From positions 372,001 through 436,000 of the forward strand of contig CP114561.1 in NCBI GenBank assembly GCA_028865235.1: 64,000 bases of DNA, in the 5' to 3' direction. The position numbers and the translations under genes were made by a program. The stretch comes from Candidatus Manganitrophus sp. GTDB taxonomy: Bacteria; Nitrospirota; Nitrospiria; SBBL01; Manganitrophaceae. This document shows, in pieces, positions 18,347 through 27,342 of the stretch. The notes below the pieces were generated by a model. That model saw only the letters and a list, made by a program, of their open reading frames with translations, was not told where the DNA came from and made no database searches. Numbering within the stretch: the first letter of the stretch is position 1; every line of letters begins with the position of its first letter.

Positions 18347-19749
18347 GTTATCTTAAAACGAATAAATTTCTCTTTAATACTTTAATGGCGCTCTTCCTCA
18401 TGTTTTCGATCGTAGGGGAGGTCGGGGCACAACAGTCAGGTGCAACTGACTTTAATATTAACTCAAGCAGCATAGCCCAGCGGCGTGCCGGGAGCGCATC
18501 CAGTCCGACTAATTTCGCCAGGAACAATCCAGGTTTTGATCCTTGTTTAAGCCCTACCGGCATTCAAAGTGGTGCAAAATGTGATGGGGAAACGAACCCG
18601 GCATTGGGTACGATTCCACTTCTTTCGGCCAAGAACGTCGGCGGTGCAACGAACGACAACAACAACAGACAAGGTGGTTTTTTCCATGCGACCAGTTACG
18701 GAGCCGTCACTGACAATATGTTTGGCGCCGTCTCCACAACCCTTAATTGCGGAAGAGATACAATTTGCGGGGGCGTCAATGCAGCCGACGACAATGACCC
18801 GACATTATGTGGGAACCCAACAGTCGATACCGGGGTGGCCAACGGCCAGAATTGCGGAAACCTCCGCTATAACCCGGCACGCCAAGACATGAAGATCCCT
18901 CTGGGCTCAAATAACTTCCACTCAGTTAATTTCCCCTTAAGGCGATTCTTCTCCCTGGAGGTCGTTTCTGAAGATAAGGACCTAAATGGCGATGGGGTTG
19001 CGGATTATGACCTATTCGGAAGTCCTTCCGGATCGCCAATTCTCGCAACACCCGATCGGACCAGTTTTTGCGGTTACACGGCGCCCACCGTCTCGGAGTC
19101 CGGCGTAGCCGTCCCGAATGACCCCAATCTCAAGACTCCCTGCCAGGGCCCGCTGTTTTTTGCCGGTATTGGGACCGGCTTTTCAAGTGATTTTACTTTC
19201 AGACGCGCACCCTCTGCCGGAACATTTAATTGCGGAAAAGATCCCCGGCTGGCCACGGTGCAAACGACAACAGATCTGACCTGCAGCGTCATGGGAATCA
19301 TTATGGAAACCCAGCTCGAAACCGGTTTTCCGGATCAACATACTGAGATAGGGGCCTATTTCCACGTTACGAATGCGGATTGTATAGGCTCCTCAAGCGG
19401 AGTAGGGGGAAACAATGACTGCCACGCCTCGAACATTAATCCCGCCACCGGAAACACCCTTTCTCTCACGAACTCTCACACGCCTGCCGCCTTTCGCGGC
19501 GGGGGTGATCCTGTCCCGCCGATGATCACGGTCAATTGGGCGCAACATATCACTGATCCCGATGTGGCCGGAGCGATCGATCCTAATCAGCCTGCGGCAT
19601 TCAGCGCAACAATGGCCGGCTCTTTTGTAATGTGCAACCGAGACGTTTGGACTACCTGCAACCAAACCTTCCCGGAGGTCAATGCGCCGACCGGGGAAAG
19701 CCAAACGCGGGGAGATCCCGACTTCTTAATCGGGACCGACCCGAACTAG
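18343..19749 (+). CDS. Secreted paralogue 3 of tandem GPGxxTxN family, function unknown
   Basis: 468 residues from the ATG at 18343, which overlaps the previous stop by four bases; a TTG two codons earlier is less likely. The signal peptide ends near EVGAQQ. Blocks present are NPGFDPC, YGAVTDNMFGAV, GQNCGNLRYNPARQ, WAQHITDPDVAG, GSFVMC and APTGESQ. The long middle part contains a segment DKDLNGDGVADYDLFG that looks like a calcium-binding thrombospondin/dockerin-type loop (DxNxDGxxD), which is a hint of metal binding outside the cell. The VEQV block seen in paralogues 1, 2 and 6 is not clear here. Function unknown. Confidence 0.75.
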   Translation: MSYLKTNKFLFNTLMALFLMFSIVGEVGAQQSGATDFNINSSSIAQRRAGSASSPTNFARNNPGFDPCLSPTGIQSGAKCDGETNPALGTIPLLSAKNVGGATNDNNNRQGGFFHATSYGAVTDNMFGAVSTTLNCGRDTICGGVNAADDNDPTLCGNPTVDTGVANGQNCGNLRYNPARQDMKIPLGSNNFHSVNFPLRRFFSLEVVSEDKDLNGDGVADYDLFGSPSGSPILATPDRTSFCGYTAPTVSESGVAVPNDPNLKTPCQGPLFFAGIGTGFSSDFTFRRAPSAGTFNCGKDPRLATVQTTTDLTCSVMGIIMETQLETGFPDQHTEIGAYFHVTNADCIGSSSGVGGNNDCHASNINPATGNTLSLTNSHTPAAFRGGGDPVPPMITVNWAQHITDPDVAGAIDPNQPAAFSATMAGSFVMCNRDVWTTCNQTFPEVNAPTGESQTRGDPDFLIGTDPN

Positions 19750-19757
19750 GAAAACAG

Positions 19758-21059
19758 ATGAAGCTCTCATATTTAATACTCGGTATTTTCTGTACAATCC
19801 TCCTGACAGAACAGATCTCCTATGCTCAATCGAATGACTTCTTCAGCTCCACGTCAACCGCCAACAGCCGTTTCAAAAATTCAGGTCATGCAAATGATTG
19901 TGCGAATTGTCCCGGGTTTAATCCGTGTAACGGGTCTACGATTGGTGGAACGACTTGTAATGGGAATGGACTGCTTCGCCAGACGCTCGTCGATGGCGCT
20001 CTCAACGTGACGCAGGTTGGGTTGGTCGGTCCCCAGGTTTGCATATCGATCTGCGTAGGAACGCCAAGCAATCCGACAAATGATTCGAAACTGGAAGTGA
20101 AGGTAAGTCCGCTTTTCGCGATGACCGGCCCCGGCGCGGTCACCGACAATATGTTCAATGTGGTTTCGGACCCGACCCGAACCGCTGCAGAGGTCACGGC
20201 CGGAACACCTGCCTTCGGCATGGGAAGCCGCGATCCCGCCCAATGCGGCAATACCGCCGCGGACGGGACTTTTGACCCTTCGATCGATCCCGGCGTGCGT
20301 TCAGGCCTAAATTGTGGCTATCTTCGACACAACCCGGCTACTCAAGGACTATCGCTCCCATCAGGGAACAACACCCTTTCAACAGGCCAGACGATGGCAA
20401 GCCTTACAACAATGAAACTGACATCCAGTTCCGGGACGCCCTGTGTCCTTGCAACCGATCCTCCCCGTGCAAACAATACAGGGGAGGGATGTGATTTAGT
20501 CGACTTTAACGCATCCGCCCACGCATTTACTTCAAATGTCTTTCCGACCGGAAGCAACTGGACAGCGGGTCCGTTTACAGGAATCCCGAATGGGTTACAC
20601 AATGAGTTCTCATTCAGCAGAGGAGTTGTTTGCCGTTCCGACACGGGAGACACAACCTGTGCAAAACAGAGTCTCATCCAGGAAACCCAAACAGAGAATG
20701 GCACCTCCCATGCCGAATGGGCCTTTGTCTGGTCTACTAAAAATATTGATCCTGCCGGAGCGGCCTCGGGCGCAGCCACTTGCGGTAATCCGATCCATGG
20801 TGTTGCCCAAACGACAGGAGGGAAGATTTGTGTCCATTGGTATTCGAGCTACGAGGACTCCCCCTGTAAAATCATCGGTGCCTATGATCCGAATGCCGGT
20901 CCGAACAGCTGCCGGGGGGTGGCCTCCGGATACGGATTCCTGGACGTTTCGGAAGGTTACTTCGTCCGGGATGGGGATGCCGTCAGCACCACTCCGACCA
21001 GTTATCCACTCGGACCAGAGGCATCTTTTGGCATCATCAACGGAGCAACAAGCCCGTGA
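19758..21059 (+). CDS. Secreted paralogue 4 of tandem GPGxxTxN family, divergent C-terminus
   Basis: 433 residues from the ATG at 19758, eight bases after the previous stop; an in-frame earlier start inside paralogue 3 is rejected because this one is followed at once by a clean signal peptide ending SYAQ. It has CPGFNPCNG, MTGPGAVTDNMFNVV, SGLNCGYLRHNPATQG and an LPSGNN block. The C-terminal third is different from its siblings: the WxQxIxDPDxSG block is replaced by KICVHWYSSYEDSPC and GYGFLDVSEGYF. Cysteines are abundant. Function unknown. Confidence 0.75.
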   Translation: MKLSYLILGIFCTILLTEQISYAQSNDFFSSTSTANSRFKNSGHANDCANCPGFNPCNGSTIGGTTCNGNGLLRQTLVDGALNVTQVGLVGPQVCISICVGTPSNPTNDSKLEVKVSPLFAMTGPGAVTDNMFNVVSDPTRTAAEVTAGTPAFGMGSRDPAQCGNTAADGTFDPSIDPGVRSGLNCGYLRHNPATQGLSLPSGNNTLSTGQTMASLTTMKLTSSSGTPCVLATDPPRANNTGEGCDLVDFNASAHAFTSNVFPTGSNWTAGPFTGIPNGLHNEFSFSRGVVCRSDTGDTTCAKQSLIQETQTENGTSHAEWAFVWSTKNIDPAGAASGAATCGNPIHGVAQTTGGKICVHWYSSYEDSPCKIIGAYDPNAGPNSCRGVASGYGFLDVSEGYFVRDGDAVSTTPTSYPLGPEASFGIINGATSP

Positions 21060-21204
21060 TAGAGCATACAAAAATAGAATATTTACCAATTGATTTTTTA
21101 CTGAACTTTTTTATGCCATTTCTTACTTTTATACTTTACAGGGATAGAAAAAGCGGCTAAGCTTAGAGGCAGATTACATGGTATTTTTTAATCAGGAGGA
21201 AACA

Positions 21205-22212
21205 ATGAACCGCTCTATAAAAAAGCTTACCCTGTTTTTCCTGGGCATCGGCATCCTGGCATTTTCGGTCCAGGGCGCTTACGCCCAAGCGCTTGACTTC
21301 TTCAGCAACACACAATCGCTCGACCTGCGCTCCAGCGGGAGCAATGGCGCACCCGGCTTCAATCCCTGCGCCGGAGGAGTTAATCCCACAAGTACTAGCT
21401 GCACAGGGGCTCCGGGCGGTTCAGAACCGCTCCTGGATGCACTTAATCTTGGAAATTCCGGAACCAACACCGCCGGCCTTTTCGAAAGGACGGGACCCGG
21501 CGCCGTTACCGATAACATGTTCGGAATTGTCGAGCGCCCTGCAAGTCCGCTTACCTGCGGAACCCAGGGGGCAGGTGTCCTTGACGGCGGCGTCGGATCG
21601 CTAAACTGCGGCGATGGAAAATTTGATCCTTCAACACAAAATCAGACGATCCCAACGTCAGGGACCAATCTCACCGGCGCCATGGCCGTCAACACCCCGA
21701 TTGACATGACTTCTTGCGGGGCGGGGACGACAATGGGCGCCTGCGCCAACAATGCTTCGCTGCATCGTTCTCAGGTAGAAGACGCCTTCGTTTGGAATCC
21801 AACCGGCTCCACGGTAAATCTTCCGGTTAATACCGCCAACATGCCGACAATCATTGCAGCGCCTGCAGCCAAAACCTGCGCCGCGGGAAGCACCGCGAAC
21901 CCCGCCGTCTGCGGACAAGCCTCAATGATCGAAACGACCGCGCTCGGAACAACCACCACGGTGGTCGTCAGCCTGGCGACCGATTGGGCGACAACCAACT
22001 CTGCAGCAGGTGTGATGGGTACGGCTCCGACGGTCAACTGGGAAAGCAAGATCGTCCAGAGTGAAATGATTGGAGGGGGCACCTTCGATCAAACACTTTC
22101 GGGCAGCTTTTTATACAACGGAGGCTCCTTCACTGCGACGGCGTATCCAAATGGTCAGAGTTTCACGATCCGTGCAGGCGGCGGCGGATCACCGGATGAA
22201 GCTATTCCATAA
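21205..22212 (+). CDS. Secreted paralogue 5 of tandem GPGxxTxN family, function unknown
   Basis: 335 residues, start at 21205 with AGGAGG six bases upstream. The signal peptide ends GAYAQA. Blocks are APGFNPCAG, RTGPGAVTDNMFGIV, SLNCGDGKFDPSTQNQ, APTVNWESKIVQ and GSFLYNGG...YPNGQS. It is smaller and less Cys-rich than paralogues 1-4 and higher in Ala, Gly and Thr. A 145-base AT-rich gap separates it from paralogue 4, so paralogues 5 and 6 may have their own promoter. Function unknown. Confidence 0.75.
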   Translation: MNRSIKKLTLFFLGIGILAFSVQGAYAQALDFFSNTQSLDLRSSGSNGAPGFNPCAGGVNPTSTSCTGAPGGSEPLLDALNLGNSGTNTAGLFERTGPGAVTDNMFGIVERPASPLTCGTQGAGVLDGGVGSLNCGDGKFDPSTQNQTIPTSGTNLTGAMAVNTPIDMTSCGAGTTMGACANNASLHRSQVEDAFVWNPTGSTVNLPVNTANMPTIIAAPAAKTCAAGSTANPAVCGQASMIETTALGTTTTVVVSLATDWATTNSAAGVMGTAPTVNWESKIVQSEMIGGGTFDQTLSGSFLYNGGSFTATAYPNGQSFTIRAGGGGSPDEAIP

Positions 22213-22236
22213 TTTAAGAAATAAGGAGGTAAGAAC

Positions 22237-23274
22237 ATGAATATCATTAAAAAGGTTTCAGCGGTGCTGCCCCTCCTGCTGACAGGAATGCTGACCGTGG
22301 CCGGAACGGAAGCTCTGGCAGTTGACTTCAATATGAATACTCAATTAACCGATCTTCGTTCGGACGGAACTGCCACCGGTGCGGGATTGAACCCGGGATT
22401 TAATCCCTGTCGAGGTGGGACACGCCAAGCAAACGGAACATGCGGCGGAGCCTTAGTACTGGATTCGAGCGCCCTCGCCTTGCTGGATCCGGATAACCTT
22501 CAGACAGTCTTCCCAAGCCTCGGTCCTGGAGCCGTCACTGATAACATGTTCGGAATTATTTCCGGACAGGATGCCAGCGGAACGCCGATCCCGGTGACCG
22601 CCTGCGGAGCCGTCACCAACGCCTCATTGGCCGGGTTGAACTGCGGCGACCTTCGGTTTAATCCGAGCACGCAAGGACAAACCACACTTACCACGGATGC
22701 AAACACCCTTGTAACGCCTGTGGGAGGGTTAAACATGAACAGCCAGTTTGTCGCCGATTTCTGCCCTGGGCCTGCCGGCGCGCCGACTGATTGTTCGGAT
22801 GGGGGAGGAACGCCTGCGCAAGTCATCGCGGCCCATACCGGGTTCAATGTCACAAACAATTTCAACTTCAAACGCCTGGGCGGAACGACTTCTGAAATAA
22901 CCGGCTCCCAGAGCATGCGGCAGGTCACTGCGGTCAAAACAACCAATATCGGAACCCAAGCGGCGCCCGGAACAGGAGATCAACTCGTCGAGATCACGGC
23001 CAACTGGGCGACCACGCCGGCGAATCCTTCCTCGAATAACCCGGCATCAAACCCCGCCAGTCTGACCGTAACCTGGACACAGAATATCTCCGATCCGGAT
23101 CAATCCGGAACGGGGGCCAGTTCGTTCACGCAGAACATCGCCGGCAGTTTCGTCTACAACGGCACCGCCGACGCGGTTTCCGCTCAATATCCAAGCGGAA
23201 AAACGCAAACCCAACGGAGTATCGGGGTTGCCGCTCCGGTGGGCGAATCGATGGACTTCGCCGCTGTCCCGTAA
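22237..23274 (+). CDS. Secreted paralogue 6 of tandem GPGxxTxN family, function unknown
   Basis: 345 residues, AAGGAGG well placed before the ATG. The signal peptide ends EALAVD. It carries nearly all the family blocks in one chain and is the best reference member: LNPGFNPCRGG, SLGPGAVTDNMFGII, GLNCGDLRFNPSTQGQ, SMRQVTAVKTTNIGTQ...GTGDQLVEITANW, VTWTQNISDPDQSG and GSFVYNG...YPSGKTQ. It pairs with paralogue 5 (24-base gap). A strong terminator follows 24 bases downstream and closes the array. Function unknown. Confidence 0.77.
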   Translation: MNIIKKVSAVLPLLLTGMLTVAGTEALAVDFNMNTQLTDLRSDGTATGAGLNPGFNPCRGGTRQANGTCGGALVLDSSALALLDPDNLQTVFPSLGPGAVTDNMFGIISGQDASGTPIPVTACGAVTNASLAGLNCGDLRFNPSTQGQTTLTTDANTLVTPVGGLNMNSQFVADFCPGPAGAPTDCSDGGGTPAQVIAAHTGFNVTNNFNFKRLGGTTSEITGSQSMRQVTAVKTTNIGTQAAPGTGDQLVEITANWATTPANPSSNNPASNPASLTVTWTQNISDPDQSGTGASSFTQNIAGSFVYNGTADAVSAQYPSGKTQTQRSIGVAAPVGESMDFAAVP

Positions 23275-23298
23275 CAGCATATAGAGTAATTTTCTCCA

Positions 23299-23340
23299 AA
23301 GAGGAGAGGTCAAACGACCTCTCCTCTTTTTTTGTTTTTG
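23299..23340 (+). terminator. Rho-independent terminator after the secreted-protein array
   Basis: A perfect 12-bp stem (AAGAGGAGAGGT / ACCTCTCCTCTT) with a six-base loop CAAACG is followed by a T-rich run. It ends the transcript of paralogues 5 and 6 and probably of the whole array. Confidence 0.9.
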
Positions 23341-23420
23341 ACTTTGACATCACAAAAGACAACATGGTGTTATTTTTCCCTTCCATTCTCTAAAATTTTA
23401 CACAGATTCTTTAGACTTTA

Positions 23421-23448
23421 TTGACAATACGGCCGCTCGTGGTAACCT
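23421..23448 (+). promoter_or_regulatory. Candidate promoter of the Ig/Fn3/propeller lipoprotein gene
   Basis: TTGACA with TAACCT after 16 bases; a TATAAA also follows a little later. Its position argues that the in-frame TTG at 23421 is promoter and not start codon. Confidence 0.4.
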
Positions 23449-23486
23449 ATAAAGACAATTATAGGCTATCCCTGATCGGAGTGGAC

Positions 23487-25466
23487 GTGAGGAAGTTTAG
23501 TTATCGACAGCCATTGGTTATTTTCTCCCTCATTGTTTCTTTGGCTTTCTTTTTAAACGGTTGCGGAGGCAGCAACGGCGGCCGGTCAAACACGGGTGAA
23601 GAGCCGAGCAACGATACCACTCCGCCGACTGTTTCTTCAGATCCGAGCCCGACGCCCGTGAATGGAGCGACGCAGGTCCCCCTTAATACCAGCATCAGAG
23701 CCACCTTCAGTGAGCCGATCAACCCAGACACCCTTACCTCGAACACTTTTATTGTTCTTTCCGTGGGGATCTCTGGTGGCACAGCGGTTTCTGGAACGAT
23801 TGCCTACACCGCCGAGACAAAAACAGCAACCTTCACACCAACCACTCTCCTGGAAATAGATACGACCTATACCGTTACCATTACGACGGCTGTCGAGGAT
23901 GAAACCGGCAACCCGATGGCTGCCACCTATTCATGGTCGTTCACGACAGGTTCGGCCATTGATAATAGTCCACCTTCTTTTCCTGGGAACGATCCTCAGC
24001 TCGTCGTGCAGGCCACCAGTTCCGATTCGATTTCACTCTCATGGGTCGCCGCGAGTGATAACACAACCACGAAAAGCCAACTCATCTATGTCGTTTGCCG
24101 ATCGACTGTTTCAACAGATTGCACCACCGACCCCTTTCCGATAGGAGGGAATGTGGTCATTACCGAGTCACAAGCGGGACAGACCACATTTGGAGTGAGC
24201 GGTTTAGACAGCAACACGACCTACTATTTCGTCGTCCGGGCGAAGGACCAAGTCAATCTGCTCGACGGCAACACGGTCCAGGAATCGGCAACGACATTCG
24301 GAGTTTTTGTTTCGTTAGGAACCAGCTTAAATAAAAACTCAAGTAAAGATGCGCGTGATCCGTCTATTGCAATTGTTGGGAGTACCCCATACTTAGCTTG
24401 GTGGGAAGGAAATACGCCGGCAGATGTCTACGTTAAAACGTTTAATAGCACCTCCGAAACCTGGTCTACAGAAACCAAGATCAATACCGCTGGAAATCAC
24501 GCCCTTCAACCTAAGATCGCCTCTAACGGCGCTGCCACTCCCGTTGCTTACATTACATACACCGAGTGTGACAGCGGAGGAGCGAATTGCAAAGTTTACG
24601 TTAAAAAGTGGAATGCGGGAGGCAATACCTGGGATCTCGTTGGCGGGGAGCTCAATGTGGATGGAACCAAGTCCGCCGCCGACAGCGCCATTGCATTTGA
24701 TGGAAGCAACACCCCCTACATTATTTGGGTCGAGCCGGATGGATCGGGCATCAATCAAATTTATGTGAGCCATTTCAATGGATCGAATTGGGTCCAAGAT
24801 GGGGGCAGCCTGAACGTCGATACAACAAAAAACGGATCTAATCCGGCAATCGCAATCAACGGGTCAACGATTAAAGTCTCCTGGACAGAATGCATTCCGA
24901 ATTTAAACGACTGCCAGCTCTATATGAAAGGATGGGATTCAACCAATTCTATATGGACACCCGCGAACCCTACTTCCTTAAAGGCAGGAGATCCAGGTCT
25001 TCCATCTCGCCCCAATGATGTTTCGCTCGGCTTTATAAACCAAGTCCTGCACGTTGTATGGCATGAGAGTGCGAGTGTTTATGCTCGGAAAGAGCAGGGA
25101 AATACCTTTGTATCGGTCGGAACCATTTCCACCGTCGTTTCGACTTCATCAAACGCCGCATTTGGATCTGCTGCGACTGGTTCACAGGTTCCCTTCATCA
25201 CCCTCGTCGATAACAGCAATGCCACGGCGAATCAGGGACCGCACCTCTTCGTTAAGAAATGGGACGGCACACAGTGGGTTACAGAAGGGAGTGGCGCGTT
25301 AAACATGACCGGTGGGGGAGGGTTCCAGACGATTACCTCTGCGATTGGATTTTCTGGGGGAACCCCCTACGTTGCCTGGGCAGAAAAAGGCTCTTGCCTT
25401 GTCAATAATGGATGCGGCCAGAATAATACAAACGTTTCCCAACTTTACGTAAAGCGGTTAGAATAA
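23487..25466 (+). CDS. Lipoprotein with Ig-like, fibronectin III and propeller-like repeats
   Basis: 659 residues from the GTG at 23487, which has GGAG five bases upstream and leads straight into a lipoprotein signal (SLAFFLNGC lipobox). After a short linker come an SbsA/Big_5 Ig-like domain (TPPTVSSDPSPTPVNGATQV...TYSWSFTTG), a fibronectin type III domain (SLSWVAASDN...TTYYFVVRAKDQ), and then about six repeats of 50-60 residues of the form (I/V)AxxGSTPYxAW-E...VYVKxWN...W, which suggest a beta-propeller. It is a surface or periplasmic binding protein anchored by lipid. The 40-kb lipoprotein has similar repeats. Ligand unknown. Confidence 0.8.
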   Translation: MRKFSYRQPLVIFSLIVSLAFFLNGCGGSNGGRSNTGEEPSNDTTPPTVSSDPSPTPVNGATQVPLNTSIRATFSEPINPDTLTSNTFIVLSVGISGGTAVSGTIAYTAETKTATFTPTTLLEIDTTYTVTITTAVEDETGNPMAATYSWSFTTGSAIDNSPPSFPGNDPQLVVQATSSDSISLSWVAASDNTTTKSQLIYVVCRSTVSTDCTTDPFPIGGNVVITESQAGQTTFGVSGLDSNTTYYFVVRAKDQVNLLDGNTVQESATTFGVFVSLGTSLNKNSSKDARDPSIAIVGSTPYLAWWEGNTPADVYVKTFNSTSETWSTETKINTAGNHALQPKIASNGAATPVAYITYTECDSGGANCKVYVKKWNAGGNTWDLVGGELNVDGTKSAADSAIAFDGSNTPYIIWVEPDGSGINQIYVSHFNGSNWVQDGGSLNVDTTKNGSNPAIAINGSTIKVSWTECIPNLNDCQLYMKGWDSTNSIWTPANPTSLKAGDPGLPSRPNDVSLGFINQVLHVVWHESASVYARKEQGNTFVSVGTISTVVSTSSNAAFGSAATGSQVPFITLVDNSNATANQGPHLFVKKWDGTQWVTEGSGALNMTGGGGFQTITSAIGFSGGTPYVAWAEKGSCLVNNGCGQNNTNVSQLYVKRLE

Positions 25467-25544
25467 CCGACTCCCTTTTCGTTCCCGACAGATTCATTTT
25501 TTTATCCGTCGACACTTCCTTACATTTCACTTTAGATCGTTACC

Positions 25545-25573
25545 TTGACATCTCACCGTCGATCAGGTAAAGT
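25545..25573 (+). promoter_or_regulatory. Candidate sigma70 promoter of the beta-oxidation operon
   Basis: TTGACA, 17-base spacer, TAAAGT, 90 bases before the acyl-CoA ligase ATG. No clear FadR or PsrA operator was recognised in the leader. Confidence 0.6.
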
Positions 25574-25662
25574 TTTATTTGTCTTTCTCTTTTCAAAGCA
25601 AGCACTTGTCGATATGAAACTTTCATTTTTATCCCCTATAAGATCATCAACGAGGATGGTCC

Positions 25663-27342
25663 ATGGATCGCCCCTGGCTGAAATTTTATGAATCTTCAGT
25701 CCCTCCACAGCTGCACTATCCACCCGTCCCTCTTCACCAACTCTTAATCGAATCGACAAAAAAATACCCCAATCAAAATGCAATCCTCTTTTATGGAAAG
25801 GGGATGACCTATCGCGAGCTGGATGAAGAGACCAACCGGTTCGCGCAGGCGCTCCAGAAACTCGGGGTTCGAAAAGGAGATCGGGTCGCGGTGATGCTGC
25901 CGAATATTCCACAGTGTGTCATTGCCTATTACGGCGCGTTGAAGATCGGGGCGATCGTCGTCATGACCAATCCGCTCTATGTCGAACGGGAGCTTCAAAT
26001 TCAGCTCGCCGATTCGGGGGCCGAAACGATCGTCGCGCTCGATTTTTTCTATCCTCGAATCGAAAAGGCGAAGCAGGGGACCGCTCTCAAAAACATCATC
26101 CTCACCTCCGTCCGGGACAAGCTTCCCTGGCTCCTCAGCCTGCTCTATCCGATCAAGGCGAAAAAAGAGGGACAGTGGATTCACGTTGAAAAGACCCCGC
26201 CCATCTACGATATGATGGAAATCATCCGGCAGGCGCCGTCGAGTCCGCCGGATGTCCAAGTTACAGAGACCGATCTGGCGCTCCTTCAATACACCGGAGG
26301 AACAACCGGCATTCCCAAGGGAGTGATGCTGACCCATAAAAACATGGTCGCAAATGCGCTCCAGTGCCGTCACTGGATGCCGACCCTTGAAGAAGGGAAT
26401 GAGGTGTTCCTTGCCGTGGTCCCGTTCTTTCACGTGTATGGCATGTCGGCCTGTATGAATCTGTCGATCTATCTCGGAACGACACTGGTCCTTCTTCCGC
26501 GATTCGTTACGAAAGACGTGCTCCACGCCATTCAAAAAACACGGTCGACGATCTTCATGGGGGTGCAGGCGATGTATGTCGCCATCAACAACTTCCCAAA
26601 CGTCAAGAAGTACGATCTCTCCTCCATCAAAGTTTGCATCTCCGGGGCAGGGCCGCTGCACGTCGAGGTTCAACGACAGTTTGAAGCGCTCACCGGCGGA
26701 AAACTGGTTGAAGGATACGGCCTCTCCGAAGCGGCACCGGTCACGCATGCAAACCCGATTCACGGCAAGCGGAAGCCGGGAAGCATCGGCCTGCCGTTTC
26801 CAGACACCGAGGTCAAGGTGGTCGATATCGAAACCGGCACCCAGCCGCTTCCGATCGGAGAAGTCGGGGAGTTGATCGTCCAAGGCCCTCAGGTGATGCA
26901 AGGCTACTGGCAGAAGCCCCAAGAAACCGATGCTGTCCTCCGCAACGGTTGGCTGCATACCGGAGACATGGCGAAGATGGACGACGAAGGCTACTTCTTT
27001 ATCGTCGACCGAAAAAAGGATATGATTAAGACACGAGGAGAAAATGTCTACCCCCGCGAGGTAGAAGAAGTCCTCTTCCGCCATCCAAAGGTGAAAGATG
27101 CGGTGGTGGTCGGACTGCCCGATTCCTTTTCCGGGGAAAAAATCAAAGCCTACCTGATTCTAAAAGAAGGGGAGAGCGCGACCGCCGAGGAGGTTTTAAC
27201 CTTCTGCAGAACGGAGCTCTCAAAGTTTAAAGTTCCGCAGGAGATCGAATTTCGGAAGGAGTTGCCGAAGACGATCATCGGCAAGGTCCTGCGGCGCGTC
27301 TTGATTGATGAAGAAATGAAGAAACTGAAGGAGTCCAAATGA
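25663..27342 (+). CDS. fadD: Long-chain fatty acid-CoA ligase
   Basis: 559 residues. It activates fatty acids to acyl-CoA by way of an acyl-adenylate. The AMP-binding P-loop YTGGTTGIPKG is at about residue 208; further motifs are VEGYGLSEAAPVT, the hinge TGDMAKMDDEGYF, DRKKDMIKTRGENV, and the C-terminal lysine in KTIIGKVLRRVL. Length and motif order match FadD. The stop overlaps the thiolase start by four bases, and the gene heads a string of nine beta-oxidation and electron-transfer genes. Chain-length preference cannot be read from the sequence. Confidence 0.93.
   Translation: MDRPWLKFYESSVPPQLHYPPVPLHQLLIESTKKYPNQNAILFYGKGMTYRELDEETNRFAQALQKLGVRKGDRVAVMLPNIPQCVIAYYGALKIGAIVVMTNPLYVERELQIQLADSGAETIVALDFFYPRIEKAKQGTALKNIILTSVRDKLPWLLSLLYPIKAKKEGQWIHVEKTPPIYDMMEIIRQAPSSPPDVQVTETDLALLQYTGGTTGIPKGVMLTHKNMVANALQCRHWMPTLEEGNEVFLAVVPFFHVYGMSACMNLSIYLGTTLVLLPRFVTKDVLHAIQKTRSTIFMGVQAMYVAINNFPNVKKYDLSSIKVCISGAGPLHVEVQRQFEALTGGKLVEGYGLSEAAPVTHANPIHGKRKPGSIGLPFPDTEVKVVDIETGTQPLPIGEVGELIVQGPQVMQGYWQKPQETDAVLRNGWLHTGDMAKMDDEGYFFIVDRKKDMIKTRGENVYPREVEEVLFRHPKVKDAVVVGLPDSFSGEKIKAYLILKEGESATAEEVLTFCRTELSKFKVPQEIEFRKELPKTIIGKVLRRVLIDEEMKKLKESK

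Noticed and set aside
23421..23486. TTG at 23421 as start of the Ig/Fn3 lipoprotein
   Set aside because: The TTG is the first half of a TTGACA promoter box, and the GTG at 23487 has a ribosome site and leads directly into the lipoprotein signal.
25744..27084. 446-codon open frame on the minus strand
   Set aside because: Lies wholly antisense to the fatty acid-CoA ligase, whose motifs are all present on the plus strand; its own sequence has no family features and is Arg/His/Asp-rich as antisense frames of this composition are.
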